NCBI GenBank assembly: GCA_963210345.1 | Contig: OY723406.1 | Coordinates: forward strand, 69,933,295 to 69,997,294 | Source of the DNA: Inga oerstediana | Lineage: Eukaryota; Streptophyta; Magnoliopsida; Fabales; Fabaceae | Length of the DNA stretch: 64,000 bases | Direction: 5' to 3' | In this document: one piece after another, positions 1 through 10,867 of the stretch | Position numbering within the stretch: position 1 is the stretch's first letter | Layout of the letters: every line of letters starts with the position of its first letter | Made by a program: the position numbers and the translations under genes | The notes under the pieces: model-generated | What the model was told of the DNA's origin: nothing | The model's database searches: none | Seen by the model: only the letters and a program-made list of their open reading frames with translations

Positions 1-412
1 TGGGCTTGCGCGTACAACAAAGGGCCACCAAGAGGCAAACATAGTGGAAATCTGGTGATTGCCCCCCTGTGCATGAGTTAAATACGGACTGGGCACTTTT
101 TATCAAATTTTTTTTTTTGGAAAAATCTAAAATTTATTTTTTTTGGGTGAAAATGGCTTACTAGAAAAACCCTGTTTTGAGGCATCTGAATTTTGAAGCA
201 TAAGTATTTCCGTTATAGAGGTCATGGGTCAGATTTTAAAATTGCCGAACGTATATTGTAAAATTGCCAAACATATATTTTAAATTGCCAAACGTATATG
301 GTCCTTTAATGTTCCGAAACGGCCTCATCATGTGGTTTTATTATTGTGTAACCGGTGGTTTAATGGTGTTTATGCGGATTAAAATGTTGCCCAACGTTCA
401 GATGCATGGAGG
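1..412. other. Unassigned AT-rich sequence upstream of a promoter-like stretch
   Basis: No gene can be supported. Positions 1-81 read as 26 open codons ending in TAA, which could be the tail of a reading frame that starts outside the window, but the peptide is too short to assign. Positions 240-300 hold three short near-repeats of the phrase aaattgccaaacgtatat. Confidence 0.3.
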
Positions 413-414
413 CC

Positions 415-422
415 TATAAAAG
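415..422 (+). promoter_or_regulatory. TATA box candidate
   Basis: TATAAAAG lies in a locally GC-richer stretch (ggcctataaaaggcgctgcc). A start of transcription about 30 bases downstream would give a leader of roughly 35 bases before the ATG at 481. Pyrimidine-rich sequence follows. The match to a plant TATA box is good, but there is no independent evidence of use. The layout (TATA box, then AATAAA signals a few hundred bases on) also suits the regulatory region of an LTR element or an integrated pararetrovirus. Confidence 0.35.
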
Positions 423-480
423 GCGCTGCCTGCAAGAGGTTCAGGCACCGAGCTCAGACACTCGAGCCCTCTCTTCCTCT

Positions 481-588
481 ATGACATCCCTCTATTCTCT
501 CTACCTTATAGTTGTTTTCATTTTGCTGTTTTGTTCACCCTGTGCCTACAGGAAGGATCCGTTTTATCCTGGGGAGTGCCGCTTCTAG
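481..588 (+). CDS. Hypothetical 35-residue peptide with signal-peptide-like N-terminus
   Basis: I do not recognise this ORF. From the internal ATG at 481 it encodes 35 residues. Residues 3-18 are strongly hydrophobic, followed by a small-residue stretch ending C-S-P-C-A that would suit signal peptidase. The remaining tail has 13 residues with one cysteine. An upstream in-frame ATG at 406 lies before the TATA box and is an unlikely start. The stretch ending cctgtgcctacag at about 562 also looks like a 3' splice site, so this may instead be part of a spliced transcript or of a dead element. Chance is a real possibility for an ORF this short. Confidence 0.2.
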   Translation: MTSLYSLYLIVVFILLFCSPCAYRKDPFYPGECRF

Positions 589-659
589 TTAGCCGGTGTT
601 CGCAAAATAGTTCTTAAGGACAGCTTCCTTAGATGTGACTCAGATTACGGTGCATTTGT

Positions 660-937
660 GGGAGTTCGCCAACAAAATTATCTTCATTGTACAGCACCCC
701 TTGAACTCTCGTTTTATGCCACTTCCTGGATGAGCATTGAGAACACAACATATTAATAAAGTCTATAGATATATGCTCTATTAAAGAAACTAGGATGCGG
801 GAGTTTGCCAACAAAATTATCATCATTGTACAGCACCCCCTGAACTCTCGTTTTATGCCACTTCCTCGATGAGTATTGGGAACACAACATATTAATAAAG
901 TCTATAGATATATGCTCTATTAAAGAAACTAGGACAA
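660..937. repeat. 139-bp tandem duplication with AATAAA in each copy
   Basis: Copy 1 (660-798) and copy 2 (799-937) start with gggagtt and end shortly after taaagaaactagga. Only a handful of substitutions separate them. Each copy contains attaataaagtc, a plant-like polyadenylation signal. No protein is encoded. Confidence 0.85.
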
Positions 938-1340
938 GGGGGAAATCCGTGTATAGCAGAAATGGTTGACACTGCGATGCCCAGTTTCATAATCATATTG
1001 CTATCATCTTCTTCATTCTTAACTCAAAAAGAATTTTTTTTAATAAAAAATCATCACCAGTGGTGATTAGGTGAGATGATCAAATAAGGGATAGTAAAGT
1101 AAAATTATCAAACTCTGAAATCTTATTTTAAGACATCTAACTCATTTTAAAATCTGTTAAATTTAACGGCCCAAAATTCAATTATCTTTTAATGATATTT
1201 TCCCTAGACTTAATGGATTAAAGTATAAGCACCCAATTAATAAACAACTATAGGGATTTATTTAAAATTGAGGTAAACTATATATAAGGACATGCGAATT
1301 TGATTTTCCTTGTTATTTTCACATCATTGACCACTCTACG
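938..1340. other. AT-rich sequence with no recognisable feature
   Basis: I see no ORF, terminal repeat or domain. It leads into the minisatellite. Confidence 0.6.
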
Positions 1341-1646
1341 TCACATAATAACAAAATAACACCACTACAAATTTACAACAAAAAATAGAAAACAACAACT
1401 TTATAAATAAAAATTCTCATATCATTTTACATTAAAAAACATTGAATTATCATCACATGATAACAAAATAACAACACTACAAATTTGCAACCAAAAAAAT
1501 AGAAAAACAACAACTTCATAAATAAAATTTGGCTCACATATCAATTTACACTAAAAAAACATTGCATTATCATCATGTGATAACAAAATAACACTACAAA
1601 TTTACAACCAAAAAATAGAGAAACAACAACTTTATAAATAAAAATT
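1341..1646. repeat. Minisatellite of about 112-120 bp units, split by Copia A
   Basis: Units begin near 1341, 1453 and 1573 with tcacataataacaaaataac or a close variant, and each contains the phrases actacaaatttacaacc and acaacaactttataaata. The third unit is cut at 1646 by the LTR of Copia A and resumes at about 7882 (aaattcacatattaattta). The two halves join in register once the element and one target-site copy are removed. Confidence 0.8.
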
Positions 1647-1882
1647 TGTTATGAATAATATATTAAATATATTATTTGGATGTCCACCTCCATAATATCT
1701 CTCCACCTCCCTAATATCTCTCCCCATTTGTTTTCCTACGATTATGTAATTTCAGTTTTCTAGGTTACAGGGTTATGCCTATAAAAAGGAGGCATATGTG
1801 ATGTATTGCACACACCTTCATAAGTGAATAAGAATTACTCTCCTCCTCCTCCTCTTCTCATATTCTCTCTTTATTTATAACA
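1647..1882 (+). repeat. 5' LTR of Copia A
   Basis: Starts tgttatgaataatata and ends tttatttataaca. A TATA-like cctataaaaag lies near 1770 and a CT-rich tract (ctcctcctcctcctctt) near 1840. Confidence 0.95.
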
Positions 1883-1905
1883 CGTTATCAGCACAAAGCT
1901 CTAGT
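1883..1905 (+). promoter_or_regulatory. Primer-binding site of Copia A
   Basis: The LTR end is followed directly by cgttatcagcacaaagctct. In plant copia elements a gttatcagcac sequence at this place is usually read as an initiator-Met tRNA site, probably an internal half-tRNA. The assignment rests on position and family knowledge. Confidence 0.6.
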
Positions 1906-1984
1906 TAAGGTATGATACTTTTAATATCTCCTTATTTAGATTCTTCTCCACTGTTTCTTTTTTTCTCCTCTAGCTTATACTCCT

Positions 1985-3110
1985 ATGTGACCTGTAGTCA
2001 CCATTCTTCAATGAAACCTGAAGTTTCAATTGATATCCTTTCTTTTTCTTTCTCATGATGACCTGATGTCACCATATTGAAGGTCTTCCTGAAGGATTAC
2101 CTCATATCCATATCTTATATTTCTTTTATTTATTCATTTATATTATCTTCTTTTCTTTTTTTTTTTGTACGCTTTTATCTTATATCTTGAGATTATATGG
2201 CCAGAAGCCATATAGCTTTATCTTTTATTAAATGGCCAGAAGCCATATAATTTTAATTTTATATTTTGAGTTATTTGGCTAGAAGCCATATAACTTACAT
2301 CCTCTAATTTTTTATGGCCAGAAGCCATATTATTTTTATTTCTTATGGCTAGAAGCCATAAAACTTATTTATTTTATATTATTTTTATTTCTTATTTTGA
2401 TATTATATGGCTAGAAGCCATATAACTTTTTATTCTTTTATATTTTATTTATTTTTTCATTTTGATATTATATGGCCAAAAGCCATATAACTTTTATTTC
2501 CTTTATATTATTTCTTATTTTGATATTAAATGGCCAGAAGCCATAATATTTTGATTTCTTATGGCTAGAAGCCATATAACTCTTATTTCTTTTATATTAT
2601 TTTTATTTCTTATTCTGATATTATATGGCTAGAAGCCATATAACTTTTATTTCTTTTATCTTATTTAATAGCCAGAAGCCATATTATATTTATTTCTTAT
2701 TTTGATTTTATATGACCAGAAGCCATATAACAGATATTTCTTTTATTTTATTTAATGGCCAGAAAACATATTATTTTTATTTTTTATAAAATTCCAGAAG
2801 CCATTAATCTCATTTATCCAGAAGATAAAAAGCTAAAAGCCATATAATGTTATTTATCCTGAAGATAAAAGGTCATAAGCCATATAATTTTATTTATCTT
2901 AGAGATAAAACGCCAAGAACCATATAATTTACTTATCCTGAAGATAGAGGCCAAAAGCCATAAAACTTTTATTTCATATTTTGTGATTATATAGCTAGAA
3001 GCTATATAACTTTTATCTTATTAAAAGGCTAGGACTTATAATTTTGATTTTTAGATTAAATGGCCCGAAGCCATGAAATTTTAATTTTGTTATAAAATTT
3101 TACTTTATGA
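1985..3110 (+). repeat. Array of short hairpins in the Copia A leader
   Basis: From about 2193 to 3075 the phrase TATGGCCAGAAGCCATA, or a close variant, recurs about 18 times at 25-70-bp spacing, separated by (T/A)-rich filler such as acttttatttcttttat. Each copy can fold as a 6-bp stem (TATGGC/GCCATA) with loop CAGAA. Upstream, 1987-2001 is GTGAC-ctgta-GTCAC, 2013-2027 is GAAAC-ctgaa-GTTTC and 2059-2071 is TGAC-ctgat-GTCA. These keep the five-base loop but have different stems. Towards the 3' end, units near 2820-2950 add cctgaagataaaa. There is no coding capacity. The array sits between the primer-binding site and gag, where packaging or translation signals of retroelements lie. Confidence 0.9.
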
Positions 3111-3217
3111 ATTATTTCTTGTCTTTTCAAATTTCTTTGTCATTATCATTTGTATTATTATATTACTTTTGACATTTCATATTTTAAGAATTTCCTTTTA
3201 TTGTATTAGCCTAAACT

Positions 3218-6200
3218 ATGTTAAATCTTGCAAAATTTGAATTCATGGCTCTTGGCATTACTAGAAAGAGCTATTTATCTTGTTTGATCCATGATTTTCT
3301 ATGCCACCATTTACATGAAGGTCTCAAAACTAAATATATGACCATAAAGAAAGGTATGACCACTAGAAGATGGTTATCCTTACAAAGGCTCGTTATAAAT
3401 AAATATCCAATTTGCTCCTATAGTAGCAATACCGTAAACGAAGTTTAAGAAATATATTGAATTAATTTTTTGCTTCCATGTGGCCAAACAAAACAATAAG
3501 TTTTTGTTGAACAAATCATGAATTTTGTCCAACTGGCTCGACGACATTCCTAGAAGTGGATGTAGTGATGAACAAATCTAATTATGGTCGTAGACATAGA
3601 TGTGGCTATAGCTATGGGCGTAGTCGTGGTCATAATCATGGCGGTTCAAATTCCCACCCGTAGAGGGGAAAGATAGAAACAAATTATGTTGATAAAGCTG
3701 ATACGTTGAAGTATGGTGACATAGACACTACCTATTTACGTGTTGCTGATTTCTTAGCATAAATTATCTCTGTCTATTTGAATTACTATAATTTAGTGTG
3801 TTTAAAGTTGCTACTATAATGAGTATTTCCATTTCATTAATTATGTTTTTTTTCTTTTCTTTTTTTTACATGTTCCTTTTAATGAATAATGACTCTTAGT
3901 GATGTCAATCATGAAGATTTATGTCTCGTTGATAGTGCAACAACCCACACCATACTTAAAAATGATAAATATTTCTCTTCTTTAGTAATGCAAGAAGCCA
4001 ATGTTCAGACTATATCCGAAAGTATAAATATAATTGAAGGCTCTGGAAGAGCTAATATTTTGTTACCTGAAGAAATAAAATTGTGAATTGATAATGCATT
4101 TTATTCTACCAAGTCTAAAAGAAACTTGTTGAGTTTTAAAGATATCCGCAAAAATGGATATCATATAGAAATAACAACTAAAAATAATCAGGAATGTCTT
4201 GCTATCACAAATATAGTTTTTGGTGGAAAATGTATATTAGAAAGTTTTTCTACCTTTTCTTCTGGCTTGTATTATACATTTATAAGCACAGTTGAAACAC
4301 ATGCTATTGAAAATCAGAAGTTCACCAATGCAAACTAGAAGTATACCAATGCAAGCCAGTAGTTTGCAAATATAAACTAGAAGTTTACTAATTAATTTAA
4401 TATTTGGCATGACCGGTTAGGCCATCTTGGGTCAATCATGATGCGACAAATAATTGAGAATTCATTTGGACATACCCTGAAGTGTAAACAAATACCACAA
4501 TCCCATTATCTCTCATGTGCTGCATATTCTAAGGGAAAATTAATTATTCGGCCTTCACCAAGCAAAGTAGAAAGTGAGTCACTCACATTTCTAGAACGTA
4601 TACAGGGAGATTTCTGTGGGCCGACACACCCACCATGTGGACTATTTAGGTACCATATGGTTTTAATTGATGCATCAACTAAATGGTCACATGTTTGCTT
4701 CTTATCATCTCGCAACCTAGCGTTTGTAGGATTACTTGCTCAATTGATTAGATTAAGAGATCATTATCCTGATTATCCTATCAAGAAAATATGTCTTGAT
4801 AATGCTGGTGAATTTAGTTTACAAGCGTTTAATGAATATTGCATGACCCTTGGAATTGATGTTGAACATCCTGTAGCTCATGTTCATACACAAAATAGAC
4901 TTGCAGAATCATTAATTAAACGTTTACAATTAATCGCAAGACCATTACTTATGAGATCAAATATCCCATTTTTTACTTAGGAACATGCAATTTTGCATGC
5001 AACAATATTGATTCGCATCAGACCAACAAGTTATTTAAAAGCATCCCCTTTACAAATGGTTTTTAGTTAGGAACCTAATATTTCCCATTTAAGAATTTTT
5101 GGATGTATTATATTTACTCCAATTACTCCACCACAATGTACCAGGATGGGTCCTCAAAGAAGGATGGGACTATATGTTGGATATGAATCTCCTTCAATAA
5201 TAAAATATCTAGAACCATCTACCAGAGATATGTTTACGGCTCAATTTGCCGATTGTCATTTTGATGAGGTATCTTTTCCAACATTAAGGGGAGAAAATAA
5301 GCAGTTGGGAAAAGAAATTAGTTGGAATGAATTATCATTATCTAACCTTGATCCTCGAACAAAAGAATGTGAACCAGAAGTTCAAAAGATAATTCATTTA
5401 CAAAGTTTGGCTAATAAATTACCAGATGCATTTACTGACCCAAAGAAAGTAACAAAATCACATATCCAACTGTTAATGCTCCTATCAAAATAGATGTCCC
5501 TGTTGGACAACCTATTATAAATGAATCTAAAGTACGCATGAAGTGTGGTAGGCCCATCGGTTCCAAAGATAAAAATCCTCGAAAGAAAAAAGGGGCTAAA
5601 AGTATAGATGGTCAGGTTGAGGACAATCAAGAAAGATTAGTTGCTCCAGAAGAGCCATGGGACAACACCAATGTCCTAATTCCAAAAGATACTCAGGTAC
5701 CTGAAATATGTGAAAATAATGAGATCTCAATAAATTATGTTATAAATGGAATACGATGGGACCAAAATGAAGTCAATGTTGACAATATTTTTGCTTACAA
5801 TGTAGCACTTGATGTTATAAATGATAATAAGGATCATGAGTCAAAATCATTGGAAAAATGAAAATTTTTTAGAAAAATGAAAAGTTTTTGGAAAAATGAA
5901 AAGTTTTTGGACCCATAGTAATTACACCTAAAGATGTAAAACTGGTTGGATATAAATGAGTTTTTGTGAGAAAGAGAAATGAAAAAGGTGAAATCACAAG
6001 ATATAAGGAACATCTTGTTGCCCAAGGGTTTACACAAAGACCTGGTATTGATTTTGAAGAAACATACTCACTAGTGGTGGATGCAACTACATTCAAATAG
6101 CCTAGCTGTAAGTGAAGGGCTTAATCTACGTCTAATGGATGTCATTACAGCCTATTTGTATGGCTTACTTGACAATGACATTTATATAAAAATCCCTGAA

Positions 6201-7423
6201 GGACTTAAATTGCCAAATGCATACCATTCAAGTTCTCGAGAACAATACTTAATAAAGTTAAACAAGTCCTTGTATGGATTGAAACAATCTGGACGTATGT
6301 GGTATAATTGACTTAGTGATTATTTATTAAAGGAAGGATATAAAAACAATCCAATATGCCCATGCATCTTTACAAAAAGATCTGAAAATGAGTTTGCTAT
6401 AATTACCACTTATGTTGATGATATAAATATCATTGGAACTCCTGAAGAGCTTGGAAAGACAATTAATTGCTTGAAAAAGGAATTTGAAATGAAGGACTTA
6501 GGAAGAACAAAATTTTGCCTTGGATTGTAAATTGAGTTTTTGAAAAATGGAATCTTTGTATATCAAGAAACTTACACAAGAAAATTCCTAGAGCGTTTTT
6601 ACATGGATAAATCGCATATGCTATGTACTCCGATGATAGTAAGGTCTTTGGAAGTTGATAAGGACCCTTTTAGACCTCGAGAAATTAACGAAGAAGGTGA
6701 TAAAGAACTACTTGATCCAGAAGTACCATATCTTAGTGCAATTGGAGCACTAATGTATCTTGCTAATCACATTCAACCCTACATATCATTGCTGTCAACC
6801 TATTAGCAAGATATGGTTCTTTACTAACACGATGACTTTGGAATAGAGTTAAACATATTCTTCGTTATCTTAGAGGCACAATGGATATGGGGTTATTCTA
6901 CTTAAGTATACCAAAGCATGAACTTTTTGGCTATATAGATGCTGGTTTTTTATCCGATCCACATGATGGTATATCACAAATAGGGTATTTATTCACAAGT
7001 GGTGGCACTGTCATTTCATGGAGATCTATGAAACAAGCTATATTAGCCACATCATCTAATCATGCATAAATTCTAGCAATACATGAAACGAGTTGAGAAT
7101 GCATGTGGTTAAGATCAATAATACGTCAAATAAGAACCACTTGTGGTTTATCTCCTAGTAAAATGATCCCAGCAATAATATATGAGGATAATACTACATG
7201 TATTGCCCAACTAAAGGAAGGGTACATTAAGGGAGATAGAACAAAACATATTTCACCAAAATTCTTCTTCACTTGTGACCTTCAAAAGGGAGGTGAAATT
7301 GATGTCCAACAAATTCGTTCTAGTGAAAATCTAGCAGGTTTATTTACCAAATCACTTCCTAGTTCAACCTTTGAGAAGCTCATTCATGGCATTGGACTTC
7401 ATAGATTCAGAGATATCAACTGA
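3218..7423 (+). pseudogene. Copia A gag-pol polyprotein, multiply broken
   Basis: Remnants of one Ty1/copia gag-pol frame can be followed. A gag N-terminus (3218-3448, MLNLAKFEFMALGI...) is followed by an RG/GH-rich gag tail near 3600. The aspartic protease site is at 3930 (DSATTHTIL). The pre-integrase and integrase core run from 4126 to about 4980 (YHMVLIDASTKWSHV, then CLDNAGEFSL). A Lys/Arg-rich hinge lies at 5538-5861. RT at about 5940-6830 contains LMDVITAYLYG, LNKSLYGLKQSGRMWY and the catalytic box YVDDINII near 6415. RNase H at 6881-7423 has GYIDAGFLSD and YEDNTTCIAQLKEGYIKG. In-frame stops and frameshifts occur in every domain and most of gag is missing, so this is a pseudogene. Confidence 0.9.
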
Positions 7424-7633
7424 TGTTGTGAAAAAGGGGAGTTGATACACGCTGTACTCTTTTTCCCTTGTCTATGGTTTTTCCCACTAGGTTTTCCTAG
7501 AAAGGTTTTTAATGAGGCAATACTATTAAGTGTATCACTAAACAGTGTACTCTTTTTCTTCTTCTAAATTTTTGTCTCACTAGGTTTTTCTCAGTTGAAG
7601 GTTTTTTAGGCATATGTTTAGTCATGGACATCC

Positions 7634-7642
7634 AAGGGGGAG
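7634..7642 (+). promoter_or_regulatory. Polypurine tract of Copia A
   Basis: AAGGGGGAG abuts the 3' LTR, the expected primer site for plus-strand DNA synthesis. Confidence 0.85.
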
Positions 7643-7881
7643 TGTTATGAATAATATATTAAATATATTATTTGGATGTCCACCTCCCTAACATCTCTCC
7701 ATCTTCCTATTATCTCTCCCCATTTGTTTTCCTACGATTATGTAATTTCAGTTTTCTAGGTTACAGGGTTATGCCTATAAAAAGAAGGCATATGTGATGT
7801 ATTGCACACACCTTCATAAGTGAATAAGAATTACTCTCCTCCTCCTCCGCCTCTTCTTATATTCTCTCTTTATTTATAACA
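7643..7881 (+). repeat. 3' LTR of Copia A
   Basis: Matches 1647-1882 from tgttatgaataata to tttataaca. It carries an extra CCG-type triplet in its CT-rich tract. Confidence 0.95.
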
Positions 7882-7925
7882 AAATTCACATATTAATTTA
7901 CATTTATAAAAACATTGAATTAGTC

Positions 7926-8467
7926 ATGGATGGATCGCAAATTGAAATAGGGATAGTTTTTTCCAGATTAAGTATATATAATATTCTAATACTTAATCAA
8001 TTATATATATTTGTTTATATATGAAAAATTAATCTTTTAATCCTTCACATTTTAGCTCAGTTATGATTTGTTATCTCAACTATGACTCGATATAATTTAG
8101 TTCTTCAACTTTTAACTCATTTAAAATGTAGTCCCTAATTTTTTTTTCATTTAATAAATTAATCCTTATCATACATTATTGTCTCCTCATCCACTCATCC
8201 TATTTGGCAAAATGACATAGTTAAAAAGGCTGACATGTCTTCCAAATAAGCTTCATTGCATTCATCACCCAATTCTTCCCGTCTTCCCCAGGTGCCCCGT
8301 TGGCCAAGGTGGTTACTGTCAAAACACCATTTTTGCAAGGTTGAGTTCATGGAAGCATCCTTCAGGGTTTGGTATCAAAGAAGTTAGCAAGGCATTTTGC
8401 TGAGTGGATAAGAGGTATTGTTAACAATCAATGTTAGATTTTAAATTGTTATAACAATACTCCACCT
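7926..8467. other. AT-rich spacer with no gene
   Basis: After the resumed minisatellite unit I see only AT-rich sequence. Near 8030-8160 several phrases of the type ttaatccttcacatttta and gtagtccctaattt recur, which is common in decayed repeats. Nothing can be named. Confidence 0.5.
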
Positions 8468-8508
8468 CACTATTAAAATGTTAACAATCAATGTTAGATT
8501 TTAAATTG
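8418..8508. repeat. Direct repeat of about 31 bp
   Basis: tgttaacaatcaatgttaga and the following ttttaaattgt occur at about 8418 and again at about 8478. The second copy runs into the subterminal region of CACTA B1, so the duplication lies at or across the element's edge. Confidence 0.75.
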
Positions 8509-8759
8509 TACGTTTAACAGCACTTTTAACAACTATTTTTAGGACTTTTCTACGTCCTTTATAGGGAGACGCCTATGTGAGGGACGTAGTAAAATCTGGG
8601 AAAAACATCTGTTAAAAAAGGGATGTTGTAAGTATGTTATGGCGTCCCTTGTTTTTAAGGACGTTAAAACTTTTTTTTTTAAAAAAATATTGTTTATATT
8701 TTTCACTACCCAATAATTAAAACCTACAAAAACACGATCAAACAATTCTTCATAAACCA

Positions 8760-10740
8760 AAATGTCCTTACAAATAGTAAGGAAACATCCAGCACTAGCT
8801 AATTAAAGTGTTAACTCTTATTAATACTATGTACAATAATCACCATAAAGTGTCAAAAAGTTGTCTACTACATAACTACTAACTAATATTAAAATAAACT
8901 TTACTCATCTATGTGTTGAACAATATGTCCAGCTAAAAGATTTCGGATCAAATTAATGTCTTCGTATAGTAGGCACCTTCATCACCAAAAAGCTACAAAT
9001 TGGAAAATAAGCTTAGATAAATCAATCTAGTGAATGAATTAATTAACAATTCAATTACAACACCAAAAATATTATCCTTTGATAATGAAGAAGTGATTAC
9101 TTGTTGAAAATCGCTTGTAGTTCTACTCTAAATGATGTTATACATATAAAGCATAATATAGTATCCACACTCAATGCTCCCTAGTTGTCGAGGGCACTAT
9201 AAATCAAAAGCAAATGATTAAAATGAATAAAGGCATATCTAAAGTGATCGTCAATGAATGAACTCGAATTGAGATATCCAAATAGAGGGTGTAAGGTTCT
9301 CCAGGCTCTGGAGTGGGAGAAGGGGCGCCAAGTGGTACCTCTAGTAGGTTATAACTTCCTTTGGTATTAGGGAAGGCTGGGGATTCCTAAGTTCTACGTT
9401 CCTCATTTTCCTTCTCCGATTGAATGAGAGATCACATTTCACTATGTAGCTCTTTCAACAACTCTTCTCGAAGTGAATCATAAAGTTGCACCTCGAGCTC
9501 TTATTGGACTTCCTCTCAGACTGATTGTTAGACTTCCTCTTAGAGCAATAGATGAACTTCCTCTTGAACCTTGGCCACAAGCTCCCTACTGGGTTCACGT
9601 TGTGACTAATATTGTGAAGCTTGTCCAAAATACTTCACGATACCAACTCCCCCTGGCTTCCCTCGAACACCACCAAGGTGACTTGCCTTCCCAATCACCA
9701 TTGATATCTAAAGTCCATCCGTCCACTTGGTGTGAAGGAGCCTTGGCTACTCTACTTTTCAAGTTCATCATATAGTATACAATTTATCGTAAATGAAAAT
9801 TAAACACTCCAAATAAGAAATAATTACAAAATTAAATACTTATGTTTTAACTACTTAAGATTATCTTGACAACCTCAATAACAACCGAATTTATGTATTT
9901 TCCACCCTTAAGACTCCCTGCTTTTAATTTTTTATGATGCGGAAGAGGAGTTGGGCCATGGACAATAATGTTAGCATCTGACTTAGCAGCTTCCTTCATT
10001 TTCTCTAACTCTTCTTCCATCATCCTCTATTCAAGCTTCCGATAACCACCATGAGACATGTAATGCTAATACTTAGTTCGTGCTTGTCTTTCTTTATTTG
10101 CTTCACTTACTTCTTGTGAAAGGAGAAAAAATAGAAAATTGAGCTAATGATGTCAAGTAGATTCAAACAAATAGTTCTATACTATGATGAAAGAAAATTT
10201 ACCATAAACTGAGAATCTTCCTGTGATGCCAAAAATAATCTCTAGTCCTCTAGACAAATAATCCACCTATATGGATCCTAACCCCTCCTTGACCCTCGAA
10301 TGTACTTTTATGAGAGCTTGTTCTAGAAATCTTTCCAATGTAGGCAAACCTTCCTATCCAGTGCTTGTTCATCACCTTGTTGTCTGGGACATCATATGTT
10401 TGTTGCAAGGTAAAACATAAGATAATTATATTTGAAGCAATAGGAATAAAGATACAAATGCAGATATATCAAAAATTATATACCAAAATTTGTTGCTAAA
10501 TCATGTCTTTCATTTTTGGTGGAATTAACTTCCAATTATCATAGACAATGCAAACTTTGCTTTAACCTAAATAGCTAAAAAATCAACTTCCTTAGGACCA
10601 AATGGATTCATATTGGCATTGAAGTCCACATGCAGCCTCTCTCGTTGATCTTGCAAAAGTGCAACCAATGCTCCCATCTATGTGCTACCTCTAACCCTTC
10701 TCACAATGGGTCTGCCTCTATCCATTTGATCCTCCCTATA
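8760..10740 (-). pseudogene. Second CACTA gene of B1 (Ptta/En/Spm-type), degenerate
   Basis: No long frame survives. On the minus strand near 10020 a fragment reads MMEEELEKMKEAAKSD followed by a histidine/lysine-rich stretch and KYINSVV, matching the equivalent place in B2 (60039-60230). Near 10680 a further exon reads MGALVALLQDQRERLHVDFN. In CACTA elements this second gene, TNPA-like or Transposase_24/Ptta type, encodes a protein thought to bind subterminal repeats. Direct identification is weak. The call rests on alignment with B2 and on its position downstream of TNP2. Confidence 0.5.
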
Positions 10741-10867
10741 ACTTTATGAGTCATTAGAATTGTCTATATTCTTATTAAGACAAAAATTATTGTTAGATAG
10801 GTAAATAAATTGCAATTAAATGAATAAAATAAGCTAACTAGAATTAAAAAAAAGGCACACAATACTA

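Larger units (their letters stand above)
1647..7881 (+). mobile_element. Copia A: complete but defective Ty1/copia LTR retrotransposon
   Basis: The element is 6235 bp, has TG...CA LTRs of 236 and 239 bp, and is flanked by the perfect 5-bp TSD AAATT (1642-1646 and 7882-7886). Internal order is primer-binding site, long hairpin-rich leader, gag remnant, protease, integrase, RT, RNase H, polypurine tract, which is the Ty1/copia order (integrase before RT). The LTRs differ at about 8 substitutions and one 3-bp indel, so the insertion is not recent. The coding region has many stops, so it cannot move by itself. Confidence 0.95.

Noticed and set aside
1..940. Integrated pararetrovirus fragment
   Set aside because: The layout (TATA box, then poly(A) signals) is compatible, but I found no RT, RNase H, coat or movement-protein motif, so the claim is not supported.
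2193..3075. CRISPR-like regularly spaced repeats
   Set aside because: The repeats are short palindromes with irregular spacing and AT-rich filler inside an LTR retrotransposon leader in plant DNA. There are no unique spacers and no cas genes.
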